Shown here piece by piece: positions 10,980 through 22,104 of a stretch of DNA of 64,000 nt. How positions within the stretch are numbered: position 1 is the stretch's first letter; every line of letters starts with the position of its first letter. The stretch is taken from assembly GCA_004352715.1 (NCBI GenBank), contig SCFE01000093.1, forward strand, positions 307,352-371,351. The letters are read 5' to 3'. The position numbers were made by a program, and so were the translations under genes. This DNA comes from Hofstenia miamia (Eukaryota > Xenacoelomorpha > Acoela). The notes under the pieces were generated by a model. The model saw only the letters and a program-made list of their open reading frames with translations. It was not told the DNA's origin and did not search any database.

Positions 10980-12745
10980 TATAATTATGAAAAATGATCC
11001 TTATCTGCTACCTCAAACAGAAGATTTGTTGTATGAAGCCACTAGGAACACATATTTCATAACATTGAATCAATGTAGGGCATATTGGCAAGGGCAAATG
11101 AAGAAGTTTGATGTAGAGAAAACTGCAATTATAACTCCACACAGATTGTATGAATTGTTATACATGGCCTTCAGTTCATGTAATGCACTGGCTACAGAGA
11201 TATGAAATGAAAGTATTAAGAGTAGACAAGCTAATCAACAAAAATGAAGTTACAGCCTATATTGATGATATCTTAATAGCAAGTACAATAACTGAACATT
11301 TAGAAAAATTGAATTAAACTCTACAAATACTGTATTCAGCAGGCCTACCTGTTAATTGTGAGAAATGCCAAATCATGTGAAAACAAGTTGATTTTTTGGG
11401 AAGCCACATCTCTGATGGGCAAATAACACTGAAGAATAATGTGAAAAATGTCATACTCAAAAGCACATTCCCCAAGAAAAGGAAAGAATTATCACAAATT
11501 ATGGGTTGCTTTTACTACTGTGGTCATTTTATACAAAACATGGCTGAGAAATTGGCAAACATGTCTAATTTAATGAAAAAAAGTAATTGTTTCAAATGGA
11601 ATTAGAACCATCAGGAGGAACTTGAGCTTATTAAATTTTAATTAAAACAGATGTCCAAGGTAAACATGCCTGGCTACAACAAAACATTTTACTTGGTTGC
11701 AACTCAAGTACTGTTGTAATTAGAGCTTGTCTTAGCCAACTAATAATGGTAAAGAGTGCCTTTACAATGTTTCAGCAAAAAACTCTGTGATTCCAAAGAA
11801 AATTACAATTCATCAAAACTTGAAACACTCACTCTGGTTAAAGGCATAAAACAATTTAGACACTTCCTATTGGGGAAGGAGTTCATAGTTTGTATAGACA
11901 ATAGTGGTTTAAGATTTCTTAAAAAATTTTTCTTTTCAATTAATCATTCAATCATTGTTGCAAAATGGGTTTCAATTTTGAATCAAACATAGGAAAGGAA
12001 AACTGCATGCAAATGCAGATATGAGGACAGCATTGCCTGAATACAATTCCAATGATCCTAAACTGTAAAAAGAAAAATCCAAATTCACATTCTTTCCATA
12101 TTCCCAATACATGGAATTGCCTCTAATGATAAGAGAAGAACTTGCAGAGAAACAACAAAATGACCTTGTGACTAGAGATATAAATAGAAATATTAAAGAT
12201 CCAAAGAGTCATGTAAGCAAATATGTGAACAAATATTTCCAATGATATATATATTTAATATCAATGAAAATAATTTGCTATATATTTATGAAAAGACTAA
12301 AGGAATAATTATACCAAAATATTTCAAGAGACTTAATTCAAAAGGTTCCTGAAAAATCACACATGGGAATAAATCAAACCAAATGTACATTTAATATATG
12401 CTACATGTATACATCAGTAAGGAAAACAGTGGAAGACATAATTAACAAGAGTAAGAAATAAATAACATTAAACATTTCCTCCAACAGTGTGCAAACTTAG
12501 AGCAAATCAATTCAAATGCATCTAATTGAACAATTCATATTGATATTGAAAAATTTGCTAAGGACATAGATGGTTAACAATATCTACTAGCATTGGCTAT
12601 CAGATATATGTAGATTAGCAAAATCACAAAATGTGAAGTTACATGTAGTTGTTCTGGAGTTTTCAAAAACTGCAGTCAGCAATTTTAATCACTTGAAGAT
12701 TCTAACATCAATTTGTGTTGCCCTATCATAACCAAAATTTTAATA
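10980..12745 (+). pseudogene. Ty3/Gypsy-type LTR retrotransposon pol remnant (RT, RNase H, start of integrase)
   Basis: Starting near 10987 the frame reads MKNDPYLLPQTEDLLYEATR, YFITLNQCRAYWQ, EKTAIITPHRLYE and FSSCNALATE, matching the Gypsy RT order (PLPRIDDLL, FSTLDLxSGYWQ, KTAFxTPxGLYEF, GLxNAPATF). The YIDD box is intact near 11260 (AYIDDILIAS). VDFLGSHISDGQI follows near 11390. RNase H is seen near 11756-11940 (PLQCFSKKLCDSKENYNSS, VKGIKQFRHFLLGKEF). A weak integrase zinc-finger/core region runs to about 12740. Many stops and small frame changes are present. No LTRs, protease or gag were found. The remnant lies inside the CpG-depleted domain, consistent with age and methylation decay. 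Confidence 0.85.
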
Positions 12746-13336
12746 AGCTTCAAAAAATTTTATAACCAGTTTACCATTGGTTTTTATAAAATACAAAACA
12801 AATGTTTATTTATCGCAAATCAAAATCTTGGTTTGAATCTGCACTAATACTAGAGAATTTTACTGTTCTCACTTCTAATAGTGTACAGTGGAATAAATCA
12901 ATAAATTATATGTTGTAGAAGATAAATATTAAACACTGCATTTGGAATATTCCCCAATTGAGATAAATGATCTATATTTTGCTTCACTTTGTAACATTTT
13001 GTCTAATTCCAAATTTTACAAAATTTAATTCCAACATCTAGCATAGCCTGTGGAACTGATTATCTAGAACCAACAAAACAATTACTGTCTAGTCTCAAAA
13101 TATGCATTATTTATGAAGCTTTCTTTTTCGTATTTGCAACTCTAGTGAACGTTTTTGATTTACCATGTTTTATATTTATTGGATACAATGCTTTCTACAA
13201 CTAATCTTATGAAAGTTGAAATTGTAAAGTATATGTTCTCAATTTCAATAAGGAAAATACACTTGCTCAATAAGTAATTAGAAATACACATGTCAAATAG
13301 TATGTATGTAAATTGGACACATTTCTATACAAAAAA
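12746..13336. other. Unassigned AT-rich stretch
   Basis: Nothing recognisable. The CpG-poor domain ends here: CpGs reappear from about 13126. Confidence 0.5.
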
Positions 13337-13804
13337 CATTAACGAAATATTTCTTGCTACAAAATATTTCTGTCATGCGATTTCATTTATTTCACGTGCT
13401 ATATTGATACATGGCATATAAAACATTTTTAGAAAATGCTCTAAATTGCCCTGCATTTTTATACTGTCACGAAATCTTTCTGCATTGTGAAGCAGTACAT
13501 ATTGTGGTGCTGCCTTTCTTCAAAAGAAATGTTTGTTAGATTTGGGGGCAATTTGCATTTTATTCGCCCATATATTCCATGCATTCTCAAGAAAATATGT
13601 GGCGAATAAAAGAAGAAACGCAGCACTACAATGCGTACTGCTTCAAGATGCAGAAAGATTTCGTGGCGGTATAAAAATGCAGACCAATTTAGAGCAATTG
13701 TTAAAAATGTTTTTTATGACATGTATTAAGATAGCATTCGAAATCAATTTTCCTACACCATTGCGCGACAGAAATATTTTGTAGCAAGAAATATTTCGTT
13801 AATG
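13337..13804. mobile_element. Foldback (palindromic) element, 468 bp
   Basis: The two halves are inverted copies over almost their full length. The first 38 bases (from CATTAACGAAATATTTCTTG) are matched in inverse at 13767-13804. Inner blocks around CACGAAATCTTTCTGCAT and GAAGCAGTAC in the left half pair with GTACTGCTTC and ATGCAGAAAGATTTCGTG in the right. The centre is a loop of about 40 bases near 13570-13610. The short frame at 13533-13784 is a by-product of this palindrome. Related solo ends occur near 16.4, 23.2 and 46.3 kb. Confidence 0.85.
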
Positions 13805-14197
13805 GGTGATTATATGACAGAAAAATAAATGTATTGCGATTGTAGCATTATTTTAATGCGTAAAAATATCTTAAATTACATGCAAATAGTTTGAAAAAGT
13901 CACTATATAAAGAAAATAATGACGTACCCAACGTATACAGTTAATAAGTCAAAAAGAAAAAAATTCGCAGTAAGAATTTAAGTCCCTTAGTGCATAATTG
14001 AATACAAAATTTATTTGTCCATTTGAATTACACAATAGCCACAGGTTAAAAAATATGGAAGTTCATAATACATTCTAAAAAACAAAAGATAACGGACATT
14101 AAACAAATCAGAACAATTTTTTTCTTATGATTATTGCAATTACGAAATTTCCTTTAATATGTTGTGGAATTTCCACTTGCAATAAGTAAATAAGTTT
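13805..14197. other. Unassigned stretch
   Basis: No recognisable feature. Confidence 0.5.
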
Positions 14198-14263
14198 AAG
14201 GAGTGACTTAGTCCACACCAATTCGGCCTCATTTTCCCAGTAAGCGTTTCTAAGTCACTCCTT
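14198..14263. repeat. 14-bp perfect inverted repeat (hairpin)
   Basis: AAGGAGTGACTTAG at 14198-14211 is repeated in inverse at 14250-14263 around a 38-base loop. The core GGAGTGACTTA also appears in the terminal repeat of the mariner element ending at 54444, so this may be a decayed transposon end. Confidence 0.7.
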
Positions 14264-14617
14264 GCAGCTTTTCAAGGTTTCTAATCAAATGTTAAATTTA
14301 TGATGATATAAAACTTTTAAATTTCTATCATTTTTCGTAGTTGACAACACGTATGCCTTAGAAGATATTAGCATCATATGGCGTTACAAAATTGAATATC
14401 TTGCAAAATTCGTCATCAGTGTAAATTCAATAAATGAAAAATAATAAATACTTAATCCTTTCCATTTGTTTGAAGGAAATGTAAAACATTCTTTTTAATT
14501 GATTGTATCCTTTGTTGTTGAAGCCGTAATTTTAGCAGGTTATTTTGTATTATTTTATACAATTTTCTCCTTTAAAGCTTACTAAGTTCATGTTTAGCAT
14601 TGCCTTATGCATACACG

Positions 14618-14638
14618 TATATATATATATATATATAT
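14618..14638. repeat. (TA)n microsatellite at a single-N join
   Basis: The TA repeat ends at the N at 14639, a contig join. Confidence 0.9.
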
Positions 14639-14639
14639 N

Positions 14640-15033
14640 TTGGTGTTTTGTAACATAATTTTCACATATATTTAGTGTTTTGTAATTTTCATAACATATA
14701 TGAGTATTTTGTAATTTTTTGGAGTTTTGTCAAATTTTGAATAATTTTCCCTTATTTCCATTTTTAATGCAATAGTATTTCCCGTCACAAAGCCCCAATA
14801 TACATGAAAAACTTACAAAGCACTATTATATGTGATACATTGAATTTTTTAGAGAAAAAAATTCAAAAGATGAAAAAAGTTATACAATAATAACTCAGTT
14901 TAAAGTTGCAATAAATTTTATTAAAAAAAGTTTCAAATGACTTAAACGCAATTTGGTGTTTTGTAGTCTTAAAAACTGAAAAAATGGGTGTTTTGTAATG
15001 CAAAGATTCAATTTGAAGATTACAAAAGCCCAA
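14640..15033. mobile_element. Candidate MITE with GTGTTTTGTAA subterminal repeats, embedded in TA repeat
   Basis: The left end TTGGTGTTTTGTAA and the right end TTACAAAAGCCCAA are imperfect inverted repeats, and TA repeat lies on both sides. GTGTTTTGTAA-like boxes recur near 14642, 14679, 14950 and 14988, with inverse forms near 14810 and 15020. No coding capacity. The left flank is an N join, so the outer boundary is uncertain. Confidence 0.5.
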
Positions 15034-15039
15034 TATATG

Positions 15040-15075
<36 letters not shown>

Positions 15076-15088
15076 CATATATATATAC

Positions 15089-15121
<33 letters not shown>
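15034..15121. repeat. Compound (TA)n microsatellite
   Basis: TA repeat interrupted by GTA, TTT, CAT and CAG variants. Confidence 0.9.
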
Positions 15122-15124
<3 letters not shown>

Positions 15125-15775
15125 TATTAAATAAACAACTAAGCATGATATCATTGAACTTATTTTAAGAGCATGCAGTGTTAAATTATATAAAGTGTAG
15201 TCTACTGTAAGTATATTTAGTTTTACCGCATATCTGTACTGATGATGTTTTCAATAAACAAAACTGGTCTATCCCTTTCATAGCGTCTATGTAGAATATA
15301 TATATATATATATATATATTGTTGTAATGAGTATTGCATTAGTAAAATAGTTTATCTACAAATCTTTACTATTGCCAACATTTGTTTCCAATAACAGATT
15401 TTATTGAATATTAGCTAAATGTGTATGTATATTGTACACTATATGGAAAAATTTTGTCAACTTAGAATGTGCATGAAATTTTACTTAGAATTTTTTTTCT
15501 GGAACTAAGCTAATTATATTTTCACCAGTACGATACTTAAAATTTAATATACATTTATAATCGTTTAAGTTCTTTATAGAGTCTGCATATATCTACACAT
15601 TTATGAAATAGAGTTTAGGCATAAAGCATAGGTACAATTACAAAAATGAATGATCATATCAAGATGATCATAAAATTTTATAATCAATTTGAATAATTTA
15701 CATAAAACTTACTATAAATATTGTTTCCTTTTTACAAAATCATTTTTGCATTTTTATCAAATCAATATTAATTCC
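15122..15775. other. Unassigned stretch with one TA microsatellite
   Basis: Contains a (TA)n tract at 15296-15320; otherwise nothing recognisable. Confidence 0.5.
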
Positions 15776-15964
15776 TTCCGCCAAGGAGGTTATATTTTTG
15801 GTAGCATTGGTTTGTTTGTTTGTCTGTTAGCAACTTTACGGATTGACCTCAAATTTCACCAGAGGTGCGTCTCCGCCAAAGGAGGAATCCATTAAATTTC
15901 GGTGCTGATCCAGGGAACACTAGCTCCGTGGCGGAGGTCTGCGCTCTCTGAGTGCTTTTTAGTT
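15776..15964 (+). repeat. Short interspersed repeat beginning TTCCGCCAAGGAGG, about 190 bp
   Basis: It begins TTCCGCCAAGGAGGTTAT and ends GGCGGAGGTCTGCGCTCT then GAGTGCTTTTTAGTT. The ends are partly inverted (TCCGCCAAGGAG against CTCCGTGGCGGA), and a third CTCCGCCAAAGGAGG box lies inside. From memory, a repeat with these same opening and closing phrases is dispersed in many animal genomes, but I cannot confirm this here. It is clearly GC-richer than its flanks. A non-autonomous transposon is the likeliest explanation. Confidence 0.6.
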
Positions 15965-16064
15965 GAAGATTTATTTATAGTTCGACGAACATGTGAACAT
16001 TTATTTCCCAGATGAATTATTTTCTTGTAAAGCAACAAGTGACATAGCGTAAAACATTTTGAAG

Positions 16065-16100
<36 letters not shown>

Positions 16101-16375
16101 ATATATGTACATATATGTAGATATATACTTATAGATGTACATAGACTATTCAGTGTAGTACAAACATTTGAATAACTAACTATAAGTGATCAAACACTTT
16201 GATATCGGGAGAATATAACTACCCATTATCACGATAAAAATTGGCAGAAATTTGCAAAATAGGCGCAAGCTTTTCAACAATTCAATGACCTGAATTTGGA
16301 CACGTCTTTGTCATTCCGTAACGCATGAGGCTGACCCCTATCCGTACCCGTACCATAACAATTCAATATTTTACG
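15965..16375. other. Unassigned stretch with TA microsatellite
   Basis: Contains (TA)n at 16068-16097 followed by ATATATGTA variants. No coding remnant. Confidence 0.5.
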
Positions 16376-16420
16376 ACGCCATCTAACGAATTTTGAAAAT
16401 AAAAATTTCGTCTAATGCTC
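16376..16420 (+). repeat. Solo end of foldback family (GCCATCT...ATTTCGTCTAATG)
   Basis: CGACGCCATCTAACGA is followed by AAAAATTTCGTCTAATG. The same phrase pair occurs near 23236-23290 and 46293-46360 and resembles the right end of the foldback element at 13804. Confidence 0.5.
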
Positions 16421-17794
16421 TCAGCCTGTCACCCGTATTTTTTAGAATATTTTTCAAAAATGATTTCATTAATCCACTATTAATAAATTTGTATATTAAT
16501 ATTTGGTACATTCGCACTGTGTTCACGTGAGTTGAATTTAACATGGGTTCACGTGCACAAAATTCATCATCATTCAACAATTAATGTCACAGCATTTCAA
16601 AGAAAACTTGTTTTAAAATGCTTAAGATGTAATAAATAGTTATAATTATATTGCAAGCACGATTTATGTAAACTTCTAGGGTTTAAAGACTAAGTTTTAG
16701 ACGATTTGTTTACTATTAGAAATAAACATGAAATTAAAAATTCTACTGAAATTGTTCCATTTGAAAGTGATTGGAAATTTTGAAATTTTATTATACATGT
16801 TGCAATTTTTCATAAAATTTTTTTGTACATATAGATTTCTCCGCACATAGCATCAACCCGTAATCTGCAAACCCTAAATAATGACGCGTAAATTTAGTCA
16901 ATTGCAGTAGGGGTCCAACTCCATGAATGATAATGACATACATATGTAATAGTAATGGCTAAATTTCAGATAAAATCTTTCTCTGAGAAGATAATTATTG
17001 TCAATATCTAGAGTGGGACTCCTTCACTAATGTATTAACTTTACGAATTTCATATGCAAGGAATAGCAGAAGATATTTTTCGGTTTATTAAATCAGGCTA
17101 ACTCTTCATGTGTACACTTTCAAATTAATATGCTTCCACTGACGGTTGAAATGTGAAATTTTTATCCAAAAAATTGTTGACATTTTTTTCGATTTTTAGT
17201 TCTAAAAATTTTATTATGCCACAGATGTCAGAAATTCTGACTTGGTGTTATCAATCTGAAACGATAATAAATCATTAAATTTAGCCAAATTGAATTCTTA
17301 ATAAAGTTAATCTATTGGTGCTTAATGATTTTTATTTATTCCCTTTGTAGTCAAACCTGTTAAGTTCATAGGTCGGCTACAAAGAAATATTGCACCGCCT
17401 CACCAAACTAATTCAATTTCCGTAACCAGTACTGGTAAAGGCAAAGCAAACAAAAGGAAATGACAAAAAAGTAAAGGTAATACAGGTAAAAGGCACAAAA
17501 ACATTCTCTGAACTGCTCAAAATGTGCTTTAAATTCTTCATTGAATTCAATGATTAATGCTAGTTTGCTTTATATTTTCAATACACTTTAAACTAAATTT
17601 TGTATTTTGTAATGATCAGTGTGTGGGGTATCAAAAATCTAGTATATATTCAGGAGGCGTATATACATATGTTCCAAGACTAAGGGATTACTTTTATCAA
17701 TACATTTAGAAGAAACTAATTATAGAAGGAATGAAGGTAGTTCAGTCTAATTTGAGCTACGGCTATCCCTAACATTAGGCTAAAAATAGAGTGC
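16421..17794. other. Unassigned stretch
   Basis: No recognisable coding remnant, RNA gene or long repeat. Confidence 0.5.
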
Positions 17795-17925
17795 AAATCA
17801 GAGTTGTAACCGGGCCGTGATTTCAAACCCGACCACGGGCCCGGCTCTTCCCCTTTATCCCAACCCAGACCAGCAAATTTCAACTGGGAATATTCAGGCT
17901 CAGGCCCGTCATATGCAAAACCATT
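17795..17925 (+). mobile_element. Possible hAT-type transposon end, GC-rich
   Basis: CAGAGTTGTAACCGGGCC followed by CCCGACCACGGGCCCGGC resembles the terminal and subterminal GC-rich repeats of hAT elements. Similar openings occur near 31643 (CAGGATTGTAAACAGG) and 57937 (AGAGTTTTAACCAGG). A partner end might lie near 18470 (GGTCCGCTTC...TTGGTTACATT). No transposase is visible between them. Confidence 0.32.
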
Positions 17926-19917
17926 ATAAGATTTTTGTAAATAAAAAAATTAAACATATTATTGAAAATACTCAAATGAAAACACAACTGCACTTTTTTC
18001 AACTCAATAGAGTTCATTCGTGATTGCGACAAAAGCGATCGGCTTCAAACAAGGATGCGTCCATTGCTAGAAAGTTTTTAACACGAATTTTCAAATTGTT
18101 ATTAGTTGTATTGCAGTTTTTGTAATAAATATATGTTTATGTACATCATATAAATATATTACGAACTCATGAAGCATTCTCCTCGCAAACACGCAAATAA
18201 AGCCCAAGTAATATAAAGTTTACGCTGTGACGCCTAAAGTATAAATGAAATTAATTGGTGCTTGCTATTACTAAGAAAATTTCTGAGTTCATTGAAATTA
18301 TTGTTGTCGTGTATTTAGTTTTTGATTTATAGTTAGTTAATTGAATATAATAGTTGATATAATATGTTAATTTAAAAGAATGCATATATATATATTAATA
18401 TAATTTTGAACAATTCTAAGCCCGTTGTTGCGAAATTTCTGATCCGGTCCGCTTCATTCTTAATTGGTTACATTACTTGTAATACCTAAAGAAATTTTAA
18501 CAAGTTACCATTATCAGTTGCAAAATTTGATTTTCGGCATTAATGTTCAAAGAATATTAAATTTTTCTCAATCCAATTACTGATAAGACTTTCTTGTTTC
18601 CAGCCCAACAAATGCTTGCTTATCGAAGAAATTTGATTAAAAAAACTATTGACAAAGTTGTTGAAGTTAATGGAAGCATACGTTTTCTACTTGTTTGCAT
18701 TTTTGTTTAATAATCTACTGTACCCCTATTCTAAACGCATTCGCATGATTGCGACACCACTGCTACCATAAATCTTTCTTAGTTGCTCTGCAACATATGA
18801 CATCGTTAATGCGATTCTATTTAATTATTTTGTTTGTTCTGACAATTTCTTAGATTTCATTAGTTTTCCATAAGATTTAAAATTTAAGGAAAGCATATGG
18901 ACAAGCCAATGAATATTTGCAAAAAAAATTTTTCATATGCACTCAAATAGCATTTTTCTCAGTGTTGAAATCATTAAGGTTTTCTTAAGTAATTTTTAGG
19001 AATTTGATTTTCAATTATTAAACACAGAGTATATACTTTTTAAAATCCTTGCTATGCACATAAATAAATATTTTATTTAATCCTTCTAGATTCTCAACGC
19101 CATCAATAACTTTCTACAATTTTCAAAGAGCTCTAATATTATTCATTCATTTAAAATTGCTGTGGAAATGCTATATTTATATTTTGCTCTATACAATTTC
19201 AATGAAATATTATTGTATTTTATTATATTGGACATTGTGCTGCATGACATATTGCCTACAGACCCAAAGAAATTTGAAATAAAATTTGTTTGATAAAATT
19301 TTTTACTTTACTTATTTGAGGCGGATCCATATGAATTTTGACCTGGTTACATTTCTGCTATTCCAAATTTCATATGCCGGAAAGACAAGATTTGCTAGTT
19401 TGCATATTTAGACAGAATTGAATAGCAATAGCAGTAATTTTTGAATTGATTGAGATAGACGACTGTGTATCATCAATATATATATATATATATATATATA
19501 TGTAACCTTTCAAGTTTCAATTAAATTTCACTCTGGTATTTCATTGAACTGTTTACATGTATTTCAATACTGGGAAACTTTAAGCGCCTCTCTTGACATG
19601 AGAAACAAAGAAAGCTGGGAAAGTTTATATGGGATTTCTTACATTTTTAAGTTCTAAAAAACGGCCTCCAGCCTGAAGCCATAACAATAAAATTGGAGGA
19701 TACTTGGAGGATTTTGTTATTTTGCCCCTTACAAGCAAAATAGGTGGTAACCAGCGCCGTTAAGGTGGCAACAACATAAAAATATGAAAAATTATCGTTT
19801 TAGAAATAGGGGAAGATTTTCAAAGACTTTTTTCAAAAATCGAAAAAATTTTTATATATGTATAAGCATAAAGTTCAAAATTTGCCTAAAAAAAGATTTA
19901 AAATATTATACTAAATA
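17926..19917. other. Unassigned stretch with TA microsatellite
   Basis: Includes (TA)n at 19476-19501. Apart from the possible hAT remnant at its left, nothing was recognised. Confidence 0.5.
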
Positions 19918-20457
19918 ACGGATGATCTGTAAAAATATGCACAAAATTTAATTTCTTATTAAAAACTCTACAATCGTAACGATAATGAACAATCTCGGCA
20001 ATATTTTTTGGCCGAATTTGGCTTTTAGCCACTACGCCAAACTGTCTCTTGATTTTTCAAAAGATTTAAATCCTCCAGCATGCCCTAGCCATCGACCGGT
20101 CGAGGATTTTTGGGGAACACTGAAGCAGATGGTTTCTAAAGGAAACTGGCTGACAGAAGATTTGAATCAGCTAGAAGGGAGAATAAAACGATGCATGGCA
20201 AAAGTAGATATGGCGATGGTTCAACGTATGATGGACAATGTTACAGAGTTGCTGAGAAAAGCTCAAGATCGTGGGACTTCTTCTTGCTTTCACTAATTCG
20301 TTACAACGTTAGTTATGTTTTTTTATTTTTGTTCTTATTCAATGTTAAAATAAGAATACAGATGTTCATGCTTTTCTGTTGCTTTGATAGTTAAAATTAC
20401 GATTGTAGAGTGTAAAATAAGAATTTAAGTTTCGTGCAAATTTTTCCGATCATCCGT
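19918..20457 (+). mobile_element. Internally deleted Tc1/mariner-type transposon with long terminal inverted repeats and TA target duplication
   Basis: The left end ACGGATGATCTGTAAAAAT and the right end ATTTTTCCGATCATCCGT are inverted. Similarity continues inwards over about 65 bases to CTCTACAATCGTAA on the left and TTACGATTGTAGAG on the right. TA flanks both sides (19916-19917 and 20458-20459), as expected for this superfamily. Only 540 bp remain, holding the C-terminal part of a transposase, so this is a deletion derivative that could be moved only in trans. Confidence 0.87.
19985..20296 (+). pseudogene. Tc1/mariner-like transposase, C-terminal DDE part
   Basis: This 103-residue frame keeps the end of the DDE catalytic domain: FWPNLAFSHYA, then PPACPSHRPVEDFWGTLKQM, then the helical tail QLEGRIKRCMAKVDM and VQRMMDNVTELLRKA. 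In relatives the first block usually reads WPDLAxxHYA, with the second catalytic Asp, and the third acidic residue lies in RPxEDFW. Here the Asp reads Asn (WPN). The ATG lies just inside the terminal repeat and is probably not the natural start, since the helix-turn-helix and first catalytic region are deleted. A second frame at 20191-20394 on the same DNA is an artefact. Confidence 0.78.
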
Positions 20458-20459
20458 TA

Positions 20460-20830
20460 GGTCGCTCATATTTATTTGAAAATAGTTGATTTCATTGTTA
20501 TGTATTGAACGCATTTAATTCCACTGTGCAACTTTGAATTTTAGAACTATATCGTTTAGTTCACAGTTTTCTAAAATTCTGATAAATATAGAATGATCTA
20601 CCAAATCAAAAGAAACACTTTCATTTAAGAGTATATTTATAAGAGCCGCTTTTAAAGTGTTTGCTGAAATTTAACAAGTAAAATTTCACTTGAATGATCT
20701 TTTCTGTAGACAGATTAAAAGCTGTGCACTACATCATATTTCAACCATTGATGAGCACCAGACTTTTTATAGCAATTTTTACACCCACGACAAATTTGCT
20801 ACTGACCTGTAAGTTATAAGGTTCTTTTGA
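20460..20830 (-). pseudogene. LINE reverse-transcriptase fragment (motif A region)
   Basis: On the minus strand, SVSFDLVDHSIFIRILENCE is followed by LNDIVLKF. This resembles RT motif A and the following helix in CR1/Jockey-like LINEs (FIDLSKAFDTVDHxILLxKLE, GIRGxxLxW). Flanking frames give no clear continuation, so only a short decayed piece is present. Confidence 0.42.
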
Positions 20831-21158
20831 TTTTAATCATATTTTTAAGTGTCTGGATATATTCTAGACGCAAAATACAAATTTCCAATAACATTACTTA
20901 AAGTGGAACCAAAGGGTCACAGGAAGCACAAGCCCTTCCTAAATTCTTAATTGAATAAATCTTTATTAAGCTGAAAATCAATTCAATATGTGCTGTAAAA
21001 TGGGGGAACAATTAATACTGCTGGTAACTATTAACAGTCTTGGGGTGATTATTTACAATTAATTTTTCTGGCTATATAGAAAATGCAAACTGATCAACAA
21101 GCATATCACACTGCATTTCAGTTTACTTAAAATCTGTAATTCATATTTGAGAACAAAA

Positions 21159-21420
21159 CGAGGTTGGTTTGATAAAGCACAGTTTGAAGACTGGTTTGAA
21201 TACCAGTTATGAAGTTTTCCAAAGGTTGCAAGTTGTGGATATGAGATCAATTCGCTTCACATATGTCCTACAATGTTGGCAGGTTGGCCCAACAACATCA
21301 AATCTTCATTACTGCTTTACCAGTACATCGCACTGATTTTCTTCAATATCTTGGTGTCACTTTCTTTAGTTCCATGAGCACCACAAAGAATTGTTTCTAG
21401 TCTTGATTTTTCAATTTGAG
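21159..21420 (+). pseudogene. pogo/Tigger-type (DDE_1, jerky-like) transposase remnant
   Basis: One frame reads RGWFDKAQFEDWFEYQL (21159-21209). After a frameshift near 21212 come FSKGCKLWI-stop-DQFASHMSYN, VGRLAQQHQIFITALPVHRT and DFLQYLGVTFF to about 21370. This follows the DDE_1 order of pogo/Tigger/CENP-B-related transposases: sGWFdxxxFedWF, GKKxLLIGDNxxSHxS, V..A..NxIxFxxLPPxxTHxLQPLDVxFF. The catalytic GDN appears as stop-DQ, LQPLD as LQYLG, and frames are broken, so it is inactive. A Cys-rich phrase KCTGRKSIQCLDCRMRLC near 21790-21850 may be the tail of the same gene or something else. Confidence 0.68.
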
Positions 21421-22104
21421 AACAAAATGCAATCAACAAATATGAATGAATATCTACGATTCGGATTCTTCAGTCCTGGAATTGGTCCTTGAAATCATGA
21501 AGAACCTTTGCAACGAATTCCAGGTGATTTCTTATCATCAGAACACAAAAAATTCACAGAGAGGTCGATAATAGTTTGATTGCTCTACTAAATGAGCATC
21601 ATTGTCAATCTACTGAGAAGAAGAGCTGAGGAAAATGGTACAAGTAAGAACTTGTCCGGAGATGGATGCAGACCTACCAGCTGGGGAATTGACCTCAGTA
21701 AATGTTCGCAGCAGAAAGTCTTACCAAAGCAATAATCCGTAAGAAATTAAAATAAGGACTCTTGTGCAAGATTTTTAGTAGATTTTGGTAAATGCACTGG
21801 ACGTAAATCGATTCAGTGTCTAGATTGCAGAATGCGGTTGTGTGACGTGTGTAATGAAGAGAATATAATTCCATATTTTACATGTATCAGTTTTTATTTT
21901 TTAGTTCTACGTTTATGTTTGTTTGGAAACAAATTTCGAGATAATTTAGTGTAATAATATGAAATTATTTTGAAATATGAAGGATTTTGTAAATAGTTAC
22001 CTCTTTGGTTTTCTTAAAAGTGATGTAAGTTTTTAAATCAGAGAGCTGAAAAATGTGTGAATTGTTTCCCTATTTTACGGTATAAAATTAGTGTTTAAAA
22101 ATAT
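21421..22104. other. Mostly unassigned; possible transposase tail
   Basis: A Cys-rich frame near 21775-21880 (CTGRKSIQCLDC, MRLCDVC) may belong to a transposase C-terminus. The rest is unassigned. Confidence 0.35.

Noticed and set aside
13533-13784. 83-codon frame as a small gene
   Set aside because: It lies entirely within the foldback palindrome and has no protein motif.
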